From contig JADJLO010000002.1 in assembly GCA_016710075.1 (NCBI GenBank), positions 124,001 through 188,000 on the forward strand: a stretch of DNA of 64,000 nt, in the 5' to 3' direction. The stretch is from Acidobacteriota bacterium. GTDB taxonomy: Bacteria > Acidobacteriota > Blastocatellia > RBC074. This document shows, in pieces, positions 46,704 through 56,023 of the stretch. The notes under the pieces are model-generated. The model was not told where the DNA came from and did no database searches. It worked only from the letters and a program-made list of their open reading frames with translations. Each line of letters begins with the position of its first letter. The stretch's first letter is position 1. The position numbers and the translations under genes were made by a program.

Positions 46704-48281
46704 TCATAACTGCTTGATGATGGCGCTGTCACATCTGTCCACCGAATGAACCTTGACGCCTTCGCGCCAGTTGGTGTTGATTCCGACTCGGAACAACTCG
46801 ATCTGCGAAGAAATGCACCCCGAGACGGTCTCGAAGCTGCGATGAAACCGCAGTCTCGGAGCGACGAGGTAAAGCAGCGGAGGCTTGTCGGCAAGCCGAA
46901 TGCCCCGGAACAATCCTCGCCTTTCGAACTCATTGCGAATACGCGCCTGTTCTATTCTCAGCCAGTAGTCCAGGCCCTGGAGCGGCAATTGAAGATCTTC
47001 AACGGCCTTGATCTCGATGACCACGAGCCTGTGGCTGCCGTCGCTCTCCTGTCTGGCAGTCAGCAGATCGATGACATATCGCTCTTCGGCCCTCCACGTC
47101 GGGATTTGCGAATACACGTAGCGCTCATCCAGCGCAAGATCGATCGAATGAATATCACGGCGGAGCAGCGATTCGAGCCATGCTTCGGCCCTCAATCTGT
47201 AGAATGGATGCCGCCTGTCGGGCGAGCCTGCGCAGCGGAATCTGCCGATCGATCCGACCAGTCTTTCGAGATCCTTGAAACTCGCTTCAGTCAGGATCGG
47301 CATCGACGGGCCTGTCTGGCCGGCAATCCCGAACTTTATCGTCCCGAGATTGCCCGCGCGACGTGCGAACTCAAGCCCATGAATGAAAAAGCCTTCTCCG
47401 TCACTGCCCGTCCTGGGCCGGACTTCGATCAGATCGGGAGCGAGGCTGAGGATTCTGCTGCGCCAGATTGCTGAAGATAGATTGTCGCCGGGCCACTCCA
47501 GATCGTAAGGATGCCTGTTTAGCAACTCTCCCTGCGAAAGCGGTACCACCGGCGTCAATTCACTCTTTTCCTGATCATATTCATAACATTCGAGCCGGGC
47601 TTTCAAATGCGAAAGATCGATCAGGGACAGGCGCTCAATCGCTGTCTGCGATCTCCCCTGCGGCAGGCAGAAAACAAGCCGGACCGGCTTGTTTTTCGTA
47701 TTTCCAATCCAGATGAGGCCGGCGGCGATGACCGAGTCGATGTCAGCCTGCGCTTCGTCACCGCAGACGCCCATGACCATGATCTTTTCACCCTTCTGCT
47801 TCATCAGAATTCGGGCATACCTGCCGGGTACTCCCTGCTGCCGCACGGGACCCGTAGTCGCTCTGACCATGGTTGCCAGTCTGAATTTTCGCTTTATCGC
47901 TTCTCTCAGCGATTCGGCATAGTTCTCACGCTTCTGTTTTAAGTCAGGCTCATCAACCTGACGATTGAGCCCTTCTCTCAATGAAATGAGAACCGACTCG
48001 CGCCCCGGCCCTCCCGGCCCATTTGTCGCCAGAAGATCAACCCCCGAGGACTTGATTTCGCATGCCCGCACCCTCCAACTCGATGAGCGCTCATCATCCC
48101 AGATATAGATGATCAGCCTGCCCCATTCAACCGTGAGCTCAAAGCTCCTTTGATCGATCGCCTCTATCTGCTGCTCGTTGATAAACAGGTATAAAGGGGA
48201 TATTTTTATGCAGGCCTGCTCAATCATGTATTTCGCATCGACTGCTTCGTCATTCGTTCTGATCTGAATCATTATCTTCAC
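46704..48281 (-). CDS. Uncharacterised protein with PD-(D/E)XK nuclease-like C-terminus
   Basis: Function unknown; 525 residues. The C-terminal part (about 355-500) has the order of a PD-(D/E)XK nuclease core: glutamate in RLRAEAWLE (E366/E370), D405 in RYVIDLLTAR, E423-x-K425 in LVVIEIKAVE, and Q435-x3-Y439 in QGLDYW. The N-terminal 350 residues are unrecognised and have no membrane segment. Such folds cut or bind DNA or RNA. The start is uncertain; MKIMIQ is the first in-frame ATG. It is alone between truB and a G-rich intergenic region. Confidence 0.75.
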   Translation of the reverse strand: MKIMIQIRTNDEAVDAKYMIEQACIKISPLYLFINEQQIEAIDQRSFELTVEWGRLIIYIWDDERSSSWRVRACEIKSSGVDLLATNGPGGPGRESVLISLREGLNRQVDEPDLKQKRENYAESLREAIKRKFRLATMVRATTGPVRQQGVPGRYARILMKQKGEKIMVMGVCGDEAQADIDSVIAAGLIWIGNTKNKPVRLVFCLPQGRSQTAIERLSLIDLSHLKARLECYEYDQEKSELTPVVPLSQGELLNRHPYDLEWPGDNLSSAIWRSRILSLAPDLIEVRPRTGSDGEGFFIHGLEFARRAGNLGTIKFGIAGQTGPSMPILTEASFKDLERLVGSIGRFRCAGSPDRRHPFYRLRAEAWLESLLRRDIHSIDLALDERYVYSQIPTWRAEERYVIDLLTARQESDGSHRLVVIEIKAVEDLQLPLQGLDYWLRIEQARIRNEFERRGLFRGIRLADKPPLLYLVAPRLRFHRSFETVSGCISSQIELFRVGINTNWREGVKVHSVDRCDSAIIKQL

Positions 48282-48286
48282 CCATA

Positions 48287-48357
48287 GCGGGATGGCCGGG
48301 GGTGGCAGGGGGTGGCCGGGGTGGCAGTGATGGTCGGGGTGGCCGTGATGGCTTATT
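48287..48357. other. G-rich repeat tract, possible G-quadruplex
   Basis: Runs of four to five G recur at short spacing (GGGGGTGG, GGGGGTGG, GGGGTGG, GGGGTGG) with GTGATGG between. It lies upstream of two divergent genes and could fold as a G-quadruplex in the plus strand. Confidence 0.5.
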
Positions 48358-48533
48358 GTCGTCTTCTTGTTGCTCGTTGATGCGCTATGTTACCATCCAG
48401 AGCGAACCGGGGAAATAATACACGCACTTGTTCAACCAATCCATCTCTCCACCGTCTTTGCATGGGGAGCGATCCCGGCCGGCGGAGAGACCTCCAGTCC
48501 CCCGGCTTTGATGAATCTGAATCCGGAGACAAA

Positions 48534-48830
48534 ATGGTCTGTCATAACTGCGGAAGAGAAATCAAGCTTATTACCAAGGTCGCGCGCACTGAAGAATGCC
48601 CCAATTGCAAGGCCGATATGCATTGCTGCAAGAACTGTCGCTTCTTCGATCCCGGCAGAAATAATCAGTGCACAGAGACTCAGGCGGAATATGTCAGACA
48701 GAAGGACAGGGCGAATTTCTGCGACTATTTTGAACCCAGCAACAGAGTTCCCCTGACCACCCGCGGGAACTCGACCAGTGCTCCGAAAAACGACGTTCGC
48801 AAGGCATTTGACGATCTTTTTAAAAAATAG
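48534..48830 (+). CDS. Zinc-ribbon protein
   Basis: Small protein of 98 residues. The ATG at 48534 follows CCGGAGAC and gives MVCHNCGREI, whereas the frame upstream to 48387 has no homology. Cysteines pair as CHNC (3-6) and CPNC (about 22-25), then a second set in MHCCKNCRFFD and CTETQAEYVRQKDRANFCDYF. This layout is common in acidobacterial hypotheticals. Probably a metal-binding nucleic-acid or regulatory protein. A site-2 protease gene follows 27 nt later. Confidence 0.75.
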   Translation: MVCHNCGREIKLITKVARTEECPNCKADMHCCKNCRFFDPGRNNQCTETQAEYVRQKDRANFCDYFEPSNRVPLTTRGNSTSAPKNDVRKAFDDLFKK

Positions 48831-48857
48831 ATCCCCGGCAATAAAATACATAATCAT

Positions 48858-49844
48858 ATGGAACAACCGCAGTATTTTCCCGACCAGCCAGGACAGAGTA
48901 ATCAGATCGGAGAGTCGTTGCCCGATTACAGGCCAACTCTTATCCATCGCCTTCCCCAATCGGGTTTTGGCGAAGGTCTGCCTCAAAGAACGAGGCTTTC
49001 AACCAGGCGGATACTCCTGCATATGCTGCTGCTGGGGCTGACCATGCTGACCACTCTGGCGGTGGGAACGATCTGGTTTGCCAGGGACAATGAGCCTTTT
49101 TCTCACGCGATCATTTCCGGAGCCGTCTATTCGTTCACGATCATCATGATTCTGGCGGCTCATGAGATGGGGCATTACATCGCTGCCCGCTGGTATGGCG
49201 TGGATGCGACCTTGCCATATTTCATTCCGATGCCGCTTCCTCCGGTGGGGACATTCGGCGCATTCATCAAAATTCAATCGCCGATTCCCGACAAGCGGGC
49301 ATTGTTCGACATCGGTATCGCCGGACCTCTGGCGGGTTTCGTCTTCGCCGTGCCCGCCGCTTTCATCGCCCATTATTTTGCCGCGCCGGCGCCGATCGTG
49401 ACGACTACTGACGGGCTGATCTATTTTCAAAGCCCGCTGCTGTTCAAGTTCTTCGAGTACATTCTCAAACTGCCGCCTGACGTTGAGCTCAATCCGATCA
49501 TGTGGGCTGCGTGGGTTGGAGTGTTTATGACCAGCCTCAACCTCCTTCCCGTCGGCCAGCTCGACGGCGGACATGTCACTTATGCCGTGTTTGGCTCCAG
49601 AGGGCACAAGGCCCTGGCGCTGATCTGTTATCTGGCGGTCATCATCCTTGCCGTATACTCAATGAAAAGCGGCATGTGGAACTGGGTGGTCTATGCCGCA
49701 ATTCTGACGCTGATGATTCGAATCGGACATCCGCCTGTGCTGGATGAATCCGTGGAACTGGGAACCACCCGAAAATTGATCGCCATCATCGGCCTGCTGG
49801 TTTTTATTCTGTGTTTTATGCCGTTTCCTATTTCGTTCGGGTGA
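48858..49844 (+). CDS. Site-2-type intramembrane protease
   Basis: M50 metalloprotease of 328 residues. Zinc motif HEMGH (H102, E103, H106) in AAHEMGHYIAARWYGVDATL; third ligand in NLLPVGQLDGGHVTYA. A soluble N-terminus (about 1-50) and about seven membrane segments follow. The loop PYFIPMPLPPVGTFGAFIK is the family's typical insertion. Unlike the protease at 40003, it has no CBS domains. Substrate unknown. Confidence 0.9.
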   Translation: MEQPQYFPDQPGQSNQIGESLPDYRPTLIHRLPQSGFGEGLPQRTRLSTRRILLHMLLLGLTMLTTLAVGTIWFARDNEPFSHAIISGAVYSFTIIMILAAHEMGHYIAARWYGVDATLPYFIPMPLPPVGTFGAFIKIQSPIPDKRALFDIGIAGPLAGFVFAVPAAFIAHYFAAPAPIVTTTDGLIYFQSPLLFKFFEYILKLPPDVELNPIMWAAWVGVFMTSLNLLPVGQLDGGHVTYAVFGSRGHKALALICYLAVIILAVYSMKSGMWNWVVYAAILTLMIRIGHPPVLDESVELGTTRKLIAIIGLLVFILCFMPFPISFG

Positions 49845-49850
49845 CTAAAA

Positions 49851-49970
49851 AAGTTTAAAGTTTAAAGTTCAAAGTTTAAAGAGCGGTCATCAGGTCTCGG
49901 TTGACGATGTTATCTATAATCGAACATTGAACTCTACTTTAAACTTTGAACTTTAAACCTTAAACTTTAA
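49851..49970. repeat. TTTAAAG heptad inverted repeat
   Basis: Arms 49851-49881 (AAAGTTT units) and 49935-49970 (AAACTTT units) pair over about 30 bp between the site-2 protease and the CBS gene. Confidence 0.85.
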
Positions 49971-49994
49971 CCCCGCAGCTTTGGAGGATGATTT

Positions 49995-50408
49995 ATGACG
50001 CTTTATGCGAGCGATGTAATGATCAAGGATGTAATTACAATCAGTGAATCAACGTCTCTCAAGGATGTGACAAAGATGTTCGCCGAGAAGCAGATTACCG
50101 GTGCTCCGGTGGTTAATGCTCAAGGCGAATTGACCGGGGTGATTTCCGAGACTGACATTATCAGGAAGACGACAAGCATCGGAACCTGGTCGCCCAACAC
50201 CGCCGGCCAGATCATGACAAAACCGGCAGTCGCCGTCGCTCCGAATGAAACGCTGCACCGTGTATGCGAGCTGATGTCCAACCGGCGCATTCATCGTGTG
50301 GTGGTCGCGGAAGGCAACAGGATAGTTGGAATCATTACCACAATGGATATCATGCGGGCGATAGCTGCCCACGATAAACAAAAATCCGAAGACACACCGG
50401 CCGGCTGA
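49995..50408 (+). CDS. Two-CBS-domain protein
   Basis: Protein of 137 residues made of a Bateman pair: first CBS about 5-60 (ASDVMIKDVITISESTSLKD, ITGAPVVNAQGELTGVISETDI), second about 73-128 (AGQIMTKPAVAVAPNETLHR, RRIHRVVVAEGNRIVGIITTMDI). CBS pairs bind adenosine nucleotides. It has a GGAGG site before the ATG. Target protein unknown. Confidence 0.9.
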   Translation: MTLYASDVMIKDVITISESTSLKDVTKMFAEKQITGAPVVNAQGELTGVISETDIIRKTTSIGTWSPNTAGQIMTKPAVAVAPNETLHRVCELMSNRRIHRVVVAEGNRIVGIITTMDIMRAIAAHDKQKSEDTPAG

Positions 50409-50416
50409 TCAGGCTG

Positions 50417-51793
50417 TCAATTGAAAATCTTTCCCGGGTTGAGTATTCCGTTTGGATCCATGGCCCGTTTGATCGTCTTCATGAGGTCGATTGTCGGGTG
50501 TGTGAGCGCGATTTCGAGGTACGGAGCCTTCGCATAACCGATGCCGTGTTCGCCCGATATGGTTCCTCCGAGGTCGACTGCTCTCTGAAAGATCTCCCGG
50601 ACAGCCTTGTGTCCAAGCTCCCTTTCCTCCTCGTCATCCCGCTGCAACATGACATTGACGTGCAGGTTTCCATCACCCGCGTGTCCAAAAGTGGGGATGA
50701 GAAATCCATACTTCCGGCCGGTATCCTCCAGAAAATTGAGAAATTCCGGAATGCGGGACCTCGGGACGACCGCGTCTTCATTGATCTTGCGTTTGCCGGT
50801 CATTTTGACCGCCGGTGAGAGCTTTCGTCTGACATTCCAGATTGCGGTCGCTTCGTCATCCGTCAGGGCTTCCTGGAATTGAACTGCGTGATGGTCAAGG
50901 CAGACCTGTCGGACAATTTCAGCCTCGCGGTTCACCGTTTCTCTCAGCCCGTCGACTTCTATGATCAACAGAGCCCCCGCATCGCGGGGCAATCCGGACG
51001 GCTCATAGTCTTCAATGGCATTGATCGAGGCGCGATCCAGCAGCTCGATTGCCACCGGCTGAATATGCGCATCGGAGAAACTCGCGACACACCGGCAGGC
51101 ATCTTCGGCAGACCTAAAGACGGCAAGCGCTGTCCGCCTCGATTCAGGAAGCGGCAGCAATCTGAGAATGCATCGCGTGATGATTCCCAGCAGCCCTTCG
51201 CTGCCGACCATCAGGCTCGCCAGATGAAAGCCGGTCGCGTATTTCGTGGTCCTGCTTCCGGCATGTATGATCTCGCCGGTCGGCGTGACGAAATCGAGGC
51301 CCAGCACGAACTGTTTGGTCGCGCCATATTTGGCGCATCTGGGGCCGCCTGCATTCTCCGCGATGTTGCCTCCGATGAAGGACTCTTTCCAACTGGCCGG
51401 ATCCGGAGGATAGAACAATCCTTCAGCTTCAACGGCCTGCTGCAGATCGTAATTTGTCACCCCGGGTTCGGTGACGACGACGAGATCCCCTTTGTTGATC
51501 TCAATAATCCGGTTGAGCCTTCCGGTGGCAAGGACGATCCCGCCTTTGATCGGCACGGCTCCCCCGGTATAACCCACGCCTCCTCCCCTCGCCGTCACGA
51601 AAAATCTTTTTTCATTTGCCAGTTTCATGATGGCCGATATCTCGCCGGCCGTTCCGGGAAAGACGACGGCTTCGGCAGGGAAGACTTGTTTGAGCGCATC
51701 CTGTGAGTTTTGAATGACGACATCCTCAGCCGTTGAGACATGTTCGCGACCGACTATCGATTCGAGCTGTTGAATGGTTTCCTGACTGATCAT
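50417..51793 (-). CDS. glcD: FAD-linked oxidase, glycolate oxidase GlcD / D-lactate dehydrogenase type
   Basis: VAO-family flavoprotein of 458 residues that oxidises a 2-hydroxy acid (glycolate or D-lactate). Visible FAD-binding stretch FVTARGGGVGYTGGAVPIKGG, GGNIAENAGGPRCAKYG, and C-terminal GHAGDGNLHVNVM (catalytic/metal His) and GEHGIGYAKAPYL. No GlcE or GlcF subunit gene is next to it, so it may act alone. Upstream of it on the same strand is thiE, three nt away. Confidence 0.85.
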   Translation of the reverse strand: MISQETIQQLESIVGREHVSTAEDVVIQNSQDALKQVFPAEAVVFPGTAGEISAIMKLANEKRFFVTARGGGVGYTGGAVPIKGGIVLATGRLNRIIEINKGDLVVVTEPGVTNYDLQQAVEAEGLFYPPDPASWKESFIGGNIAENAGGPRCAKYGATKQFVLGLDFVTPTGEIIHAGSRTTKYATGFHLASLMVGSEGLLGIITRCILRLLPLPESRRTALAVFRSAEDACRCVASFSDAHIQPVAIELLDRASINAIEDYEPSGLPRDAGALLIIEVDGLRETVNREAEIVRQVCLDHHAVQFQEALTDDEATAIWNVRRKLSPAVKMTGKRKINEDAVVPRSRIPEFLNFLEDTGRKYGFLIPTFGHAGDGNLHVNVMLQRDDEEERELGHKAVREIFQRAVDLGGTISGEHGIGYAKAPYLEIALTHPTIDLMKTIKRAMDPNGILNPGKIFN

Positions 51794-51796
51794 TTA

Positions 51797-52444
51797 CTAG
51801 TCCTTCATGGCGTCGATGAATGCGCGAACACGGCCTGTGATGTCCGGTCTGGTGGTGAAGTCGCGGATCTCTGTGTAAGGGTAGAGCGATGAAATGACGG
51901 CCACGCTGTCAGCTCCTGCGTCAATTACCTCGCGCGCCCGTTCCGGCGTGATGCCGCCAATTGCGACTATCGGCCGGTCCGAAATTTTTCTGGCCTCCCG
52001 CACCAGATCGAGTCCCACCACGGGAGCAGGATTTTCTTTCGAAGCGGTCGGATAGACCGGGCCTACGGCAATATAATTTGCCGATGTCTCCATTGCCGCC
52101 AGAAACTGGTCGATCGTATGCGTCGAGATGCCGATGATCTTGTCGTCGCCCAGAATCTCCCGCGCTTCCTCGACCCCCAGATCTTCCTGCCCCAGATGCA
52201 CTCCATCCGCATTTGAGGTCAGCGCCACATCGACTCGATCGTTGATGATCAGCGTCGCTCCGGCTGCTCTGGTGACTTTGAGACAGGCAATGGCCGCCTG
52301 AAGGATCTCTTTTGCACTCGCATCCTTGTCGCGCAACTGAATCAGCCGAGCTCCGCCGGCCATCATCTTCCGCACTATCTCATCATGCGCGCAGTTAGAC
52401 ATCTGACAGTCTGTGATTGCATATAGTCTTGGCAGTTTCAACAT
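51797..52444 (-). CDS. thiE: Thiamine-phosphate synthase
   Basis: ThiE of 215 residues, coupling hydroxymethyl-pyrimidine pyrophosphate and thiazole phosphate. The ATG at 52444 gives MLKLPRLYAITDCQ, the family start; the frame extends to 52501. Visible: GARLIQLRDKDASAKE, LIINDRVDVALTSNADGVHLGQEDL, GISTHT, AVGPVYPTASK, and AIGGITPERAREVIDAGADSVAVIS. No TPP riboswitch sequence was seen upstream. Confidence 0.92.
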   Translation of the reverse strand: MLKLPRLYAITDCQMSNCAHDEIVRKMMAGGARLIQLRDKDASAKEILQAAIACLKVTRAAGATLIINDRVDVALTSNADGVHLGQEDLGVEEAREILGDDKIIGISTHTIDQFLAAMETSANYIAVGPVYPTASKENPAPVVGLDLVREARKISDRPIVAIGGITPERAREVIDAGADSVAVISSLYPYTEIRDFTTRPDITGRVRAFIDAMKD

Positions 52445-52667
52445 GATCCCGATTATCGCCGATATCCCGTCTTCTGAAAAATGAGATTGACAACTCCACA
52501 AAAGACTGGATTTGAGTATAATACGTTCGAGTCATGAAACTCAGGAGGGCGATAACGCCTGCGAGCCGGAAGAGAGAGGTAATTCATCCGTGGCAATCGT
52601 GTTCCTCCAGCGGTCCCCCTTCGCAATGTTTCAACAAAAATTTCGAAACCGGTTTTGAAGGAGGAAA

Positions 52668-53015
52668 TTGATGATCAGAATACTGTCTGCAATTTTATTG
52701 CTGGCGAGCATAGCCTTATTCACCGCCTGCCCGCAGAGAACAACAATCGCGAATCTTAACAGTGATCCCGGACGCTACTACAAGAAAGAGGTTCTTGTTT
52801 ATGGCGTCGTCACCAACAGTTTTGGCGCACTGGGGCAGGGAGCATACGAACTGAGTGACGAAACCGGCAAGATCTGGGTGGTTACTCAGCGCGGTGTCCC
52901 GGCGAAAGGGGCTCAGGTCGGAGCAATTGGTGAATTCATCGATGGCGTCAGGTGGGGAGGCCGGACTTTCGGCAGCGCCATCAGAGAAACGGATCGCAAA
53001 TTCAGAAGAAATTGA
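52668..53015 (+). CDS. Small lipoprotein of unknown function
   Basis: Lipoprotein of 115 residues with signal peptide and lipobox FTAC (lipidated C21 or so). The mature part looks like an OB-type barrel: RYYKKEVLVYGVVTNSFGALGQGAYELSDETGKIWVVTQRG, suggesting nucleic-acid or oligosaccharide binding, but this is only a fold guess. GAAGGAGGAAATTG is a strong ribosome-binding site. A terminator follows. Confidence 0.75.
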   Translation: MMIRILSAILLLASIALFTACPQRTTIANLNSDPGRYYKKEVLVYGVVTNSFGALGQGAYELSDETGKIWVVTQRGVPAKGAQVGAIGEFIDGVRWGGRTFGSAIRETDRKFRRN

Positions 53016-53066
53016 ACCAATCGGGTTACCAGTTGGATTCCTTATTACTGCAATGAATAAGGCAAA

Positions 53067-53113
53067 AAGGCAGCCCGCGAGAAGGATTACTCCATCGCAG
53101 GCTGCCTTTTTTC
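53067..53113. terminator. Terminator between the lipoprotein and the convergent gene
   Basis: Arms AAGGCAGCCCGCGA (53067-53080) and TCGCAGGCTGCCTT (53095-53108) pair with one mismatch, followed by TTTT on the plus strand and preceded by AAAA (T-run on the minus strand). Probably bidirectional. Confidence 0.8.
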
Positions 53114-53135
53114 TTTTCCTTAAATGCTGTTCTTT

Positions 53136-53624
53136 CTAGGCCGCAGCTTTTGGCCGGCCGTGAATTTTGATCGAGTCGTAATCCTCGGTTTCAACCCTGA
53201 ATTCATAACCCCGGGCGGGTTGGTACTTGCCCCTCCACTCATTGAATTTGACGATCAACGGTTCAATGAATTCATGCATCCACGCGGGTTCCTCAACGAC
53301 TTTGTGCTGAAGATGCGCGACATCATCCTTGGTGACTCCAATGTGATGCAGCAGGCGCAACGGGAGATCCTTGGATTCAATTATTCCCGTATCGATGAAG
53401 TACTCTTCCTTGCGGGATTCCATCTCCAAAAGACTGCCATAAAACTCATCGCTGTCTGCGAAAGTCAGGACTTTTTCCATATTCTGTCCTCCGTATTCCC
53501 GGATAAACTCATCAAGTGCAACATCTCCCAGGTGCCAGTTGAAGATATCCAGGATGATTTTTTTTAGATTCTGAAACCGACCGACCTTGTAGCGCCGGGT
53601 CCCGATTTTTTTCCTGAACCACAA
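53136..53624 (-). CDS. Uncharacterised soluble protein
   Basis: Not recognised; 162 residues if the TTG at 53624 is used (WFRKKIGTRRYKV). Internal ATG starts exist (for example MEKVL). Composition is mixed helix and strand, rich in Glu and Lys, with no signal peptide or membrane segment. It is convergent with the small lipoprotein gene, with which it shares a terminator. Conserved domain unknown. Confidence 0.55.
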   Translation of the reverse strand: MWFRKKIGTRRYKVGRFQNLKKIILDIFNWHLGDVALDEFIREYGGQNMEKVLTFADSDEFYGSLLEMESRKEEYFIDTGIIESKDLPLRLLHHIGVTKDDVAHLQHKVVEEPAWMHEFIEPLIVKFNEWRGKYQPARGYEFRVETEDYDSIKIHGRPKAAA

Positions 53625-53746
53625 CGGATAGATTGTGATTGCGGCGGGACAGTAAAAAAACTAATAAGTGGTGATGATCGCTAAAGGTATTTCCTGTGGC
53701 AAAATCACGTTAATTCAAGCGTGAATAAATGTCAACAGAGTGTTAA

Positions 53747-55446
53747 TTATTCTGTCCCTGTAGGGTGTCCCTGAGCTGAAAACTTATTCCTGGCCAGGCT
53801 GAAGAGGAGAATCAGGATGGAGAAGATCGAGCATCCGGTGGCGAACCAGTCTCCGTTGACCGAATAAAAAGTAAGGCGGCGATTAAGCTGAGCCTGCCAG
53901 AAGTGGCTGCCTGAGGTGAACATCTGCAGAGGTTCGATTACCTGGCCGTCAGCGGTGATGAGAGCGGTGATTCCGGTGTTGGTGACTCTGAGCATGTCGC
54001 GGTCATTCTCAATGGCGCGCATCATGGCGTGAGCCAGATGCTGGTTGGCGCCGGCGGTGTTGCCAAACCATGAATCGTTGGAGACATTGACGAGCAGCGT
54101 GGCGCCGTTTTTCACGAAACGGCGGACGATGTCGGGATAGGCCGATTCGTAGCAGATGAACGATCCGACGCGGGCGTAGCTGGTGGTCCGCTCGATGCCC
54201 TCGCGGGGCGAGAACTGAGTCCCCGAGATTATCGCCGCGCGACGCGTTTCCAGTTTCAATTGATTGACCACGGTATCTTTGCCCGGAGTGAAATCCCCTG
54301 TTATTGCCGGCACCAGCCTTCCCAGCAATGGCCGCCAGGGGACGAACTCTCCAAAAGGAACGAGACGGATCTTGTCATACCGGCGCAATTTAAGATATGT
54401 GGGCGTATTTATCCCGATTTCTCTGGGGCTGATGGTATTGATGCTGTTGAGATAGTTCTGACCCTGCCGTGTGACGGTGTTGATGATCAGGTAGCTGCCG
54501 ATATCCCTGGCGAATCCATCGAGCTTCTCCTTGACCACCGGGTCGTTTTCATAAAACAGAGCGAGGGGGGATTCGGCCCAGACGACGATATCTGCTGATC
54601 TATCCGGGCTTTTTTCGATGGCCTCGCGGGTCAGCCGGATATTCTCATCGAGCGCTTTGGAGAAAGACTCGCTTGAATCGGATGCGTTGAGCGGAAGGTT
54701 GGGCTGTACTCCCACTGCCGTGATGCTGGCGCCGCCGAGAGTGCGTGGGGTGTTCTGAGTCAGGGGCAGCGCCAGGGCGGCAATGGCAAGCAAGAGCAGC
54801 AAGGCCGCGGCTCTCCCCACATTTTTTCCCTGAGTTTGAGCCCCAGAATGATGAGAGCGCTGACCGACACCACCTCCGCGCTGACCAGATAGACGCCGCC
54901 GAATTGCGACAATCTGGCAATCGCATACTGATCGACCTGAGAGATTCCCAGAGCATTCCATGTGACTCCCGTGATCTGAGGGCGAAGCCATTCAGTGGCG
55001 ACCCATACCACGGGTGCCAGAGCCATCGCCGGCCAGCCGAGACTTCTCACCAGCACTGACATTGCCGCCGCAAAAATCGCGGGGAAGATCGCCAGAATCG
55101 AGGCGAAAAAGAAGGCGATGAGATATGCCAGTCCTGTCACTATGTCGCCATAGTGAGTCATCGAGTGCGCGATCCAGTTCTCCGCGAAAAAAGTGAAAAT
55201 GACGCCGGTCAGCCAGCCGAGCCAGAGAGCCCTGCGGATCGAGACTCCGCCGGCTATCACATTGAGCAGCGGCGCCAGTGCGACCCAGGCCAGATAATTT
55301 TGCGAGAATCCCGGGAAGGACAGAATCAGCAGCAGCGCCGATGCAAAAGCCATGGTTGACTGCCAGGGCATGTCTTCGGGCGCAAACGACAGCGAGGGTG
55401 ATTTTATTGATCCGAATCTTGATGACAAGAACTTCAGCAATTTCAC
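53747..55446 (-). CDS. lnt: Apolipoprotein N-acyltransferase, frameshifted
   Basis: Inner-membrane enzyme that adds the third acyl chain to lipoproteins. The GTG at 55446 overlaps the SPOR-like gene stop (GTGA). The membrane half (FASALLLILSFPGFSQNYLAW; TVGVIFTFFAENWI-like VIFTFFAENWIAHSM) reads to about 54820, where one base appears missing in AAAAAA or GGGG of GGGAAAAAATGTGGGGAG. The second frame supplies the nitrilase domain with catalytic Glu (VWAESPLA), Lys (RRYDKIRLVPFGEFVP) and Cys (GSFICYESAYPD). Repaired length about 566 residues. Confidence 0.87.
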
Positions 55447-55907
55447 TTGTCCGGATTCCTCTGTGATGATTTCGGGGATGCGGCAATGGGGGGGCAATCG
55501 GCCCCTTGCGGGCAATTGTCGATAATTTTGGCGAGGTTGTATCCTGAGGTCTGCAATTCGTTTATCAGAGTTTCAGCGGCGGTCCGCTTGAGAAGCGGGC
55601 CAATGTTGACCAGATAGCTCAGATCTGCGGGATCGGCTTCGATCTCTGCATGTATCTTGCGCTGTTCCTTGATTGCTGTTTTTAACTGGTCCGCAGCGGA
55701 GTATGTCTGCAGCCCATACACCCTGACGGAATATCCCGTGCCTTCCGGGGCCGCTTCGAAACCGTCGCCGGCCGGAGAGACATATGTCACCAGAATCCCC
55801 GAGGCAAAATAGACGGTGCACAGCAGCACGATGCCGAAAAAGGCGGCCAGAGCGAGCCGGTCACGTTTTGTCAGATGCCTTATTGCTTTGATCATCGCCT
55901 GGTTCAA
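55443..55907 (-). CDS. Membrane-anchored SPOR-like protein
   Basis: Protein of 154 residues with a membrane helix at about 19-42 (LALAAFFGIVLLCTVYFASG) and a periplasmic part that resembles a SPOR repeat (GYSVRVYGLQTYSAADQLKTAI; LVNIGPLLKRTAAETLINEL, then GYNLAKII). SPOR domains bind denuded peptidoglycan at division sites. The stop overlaps the lnt start by four bases. The ATG at 55907 is used; one at 55895 is an alternative. Confidence 0.75.
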   Translation of the reverse strand: MNQAMIKAIRHLTKRDRLALAAFFGIVLLCTVYFASGILVTYVSPAGDGFEAAPEGTGYSVRVYGLQTYSAADQLKTAIKEQRKIHAEIEADPADLSYLVNIGPLLKRTAAETLINELQTSGYNLAKIIDNCPQGADCPPIAASPKSSQRNPDK

Positions 55908-56023
55908 CTCCTGAATCAGCGTTCATTCTATGCCAAGCTTGCGTAAATTTGAATGCGAGCACAGAATATGCGGACAAACCAGCAGAATTATTTATCAAAA
56001 CTATTTTTTCGAAAGGAAATGAA

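Noticed and set aside
50879..51706. 275-residue frame antisense to glcD
   Set aside because: Shadow of glcD; low-quality composition.
52487..52522. Promoter with TTGACA and TATAAT upstream of the small lipoprotein
   Set aside because: Spacing of 24 nt is too long for sigma70; only the TATAAT is convincing.
52445..52667. TPP riboswitch upstream of thiE
   Set aside because: No CTGAGA or other conserved thi-box core on either strand.
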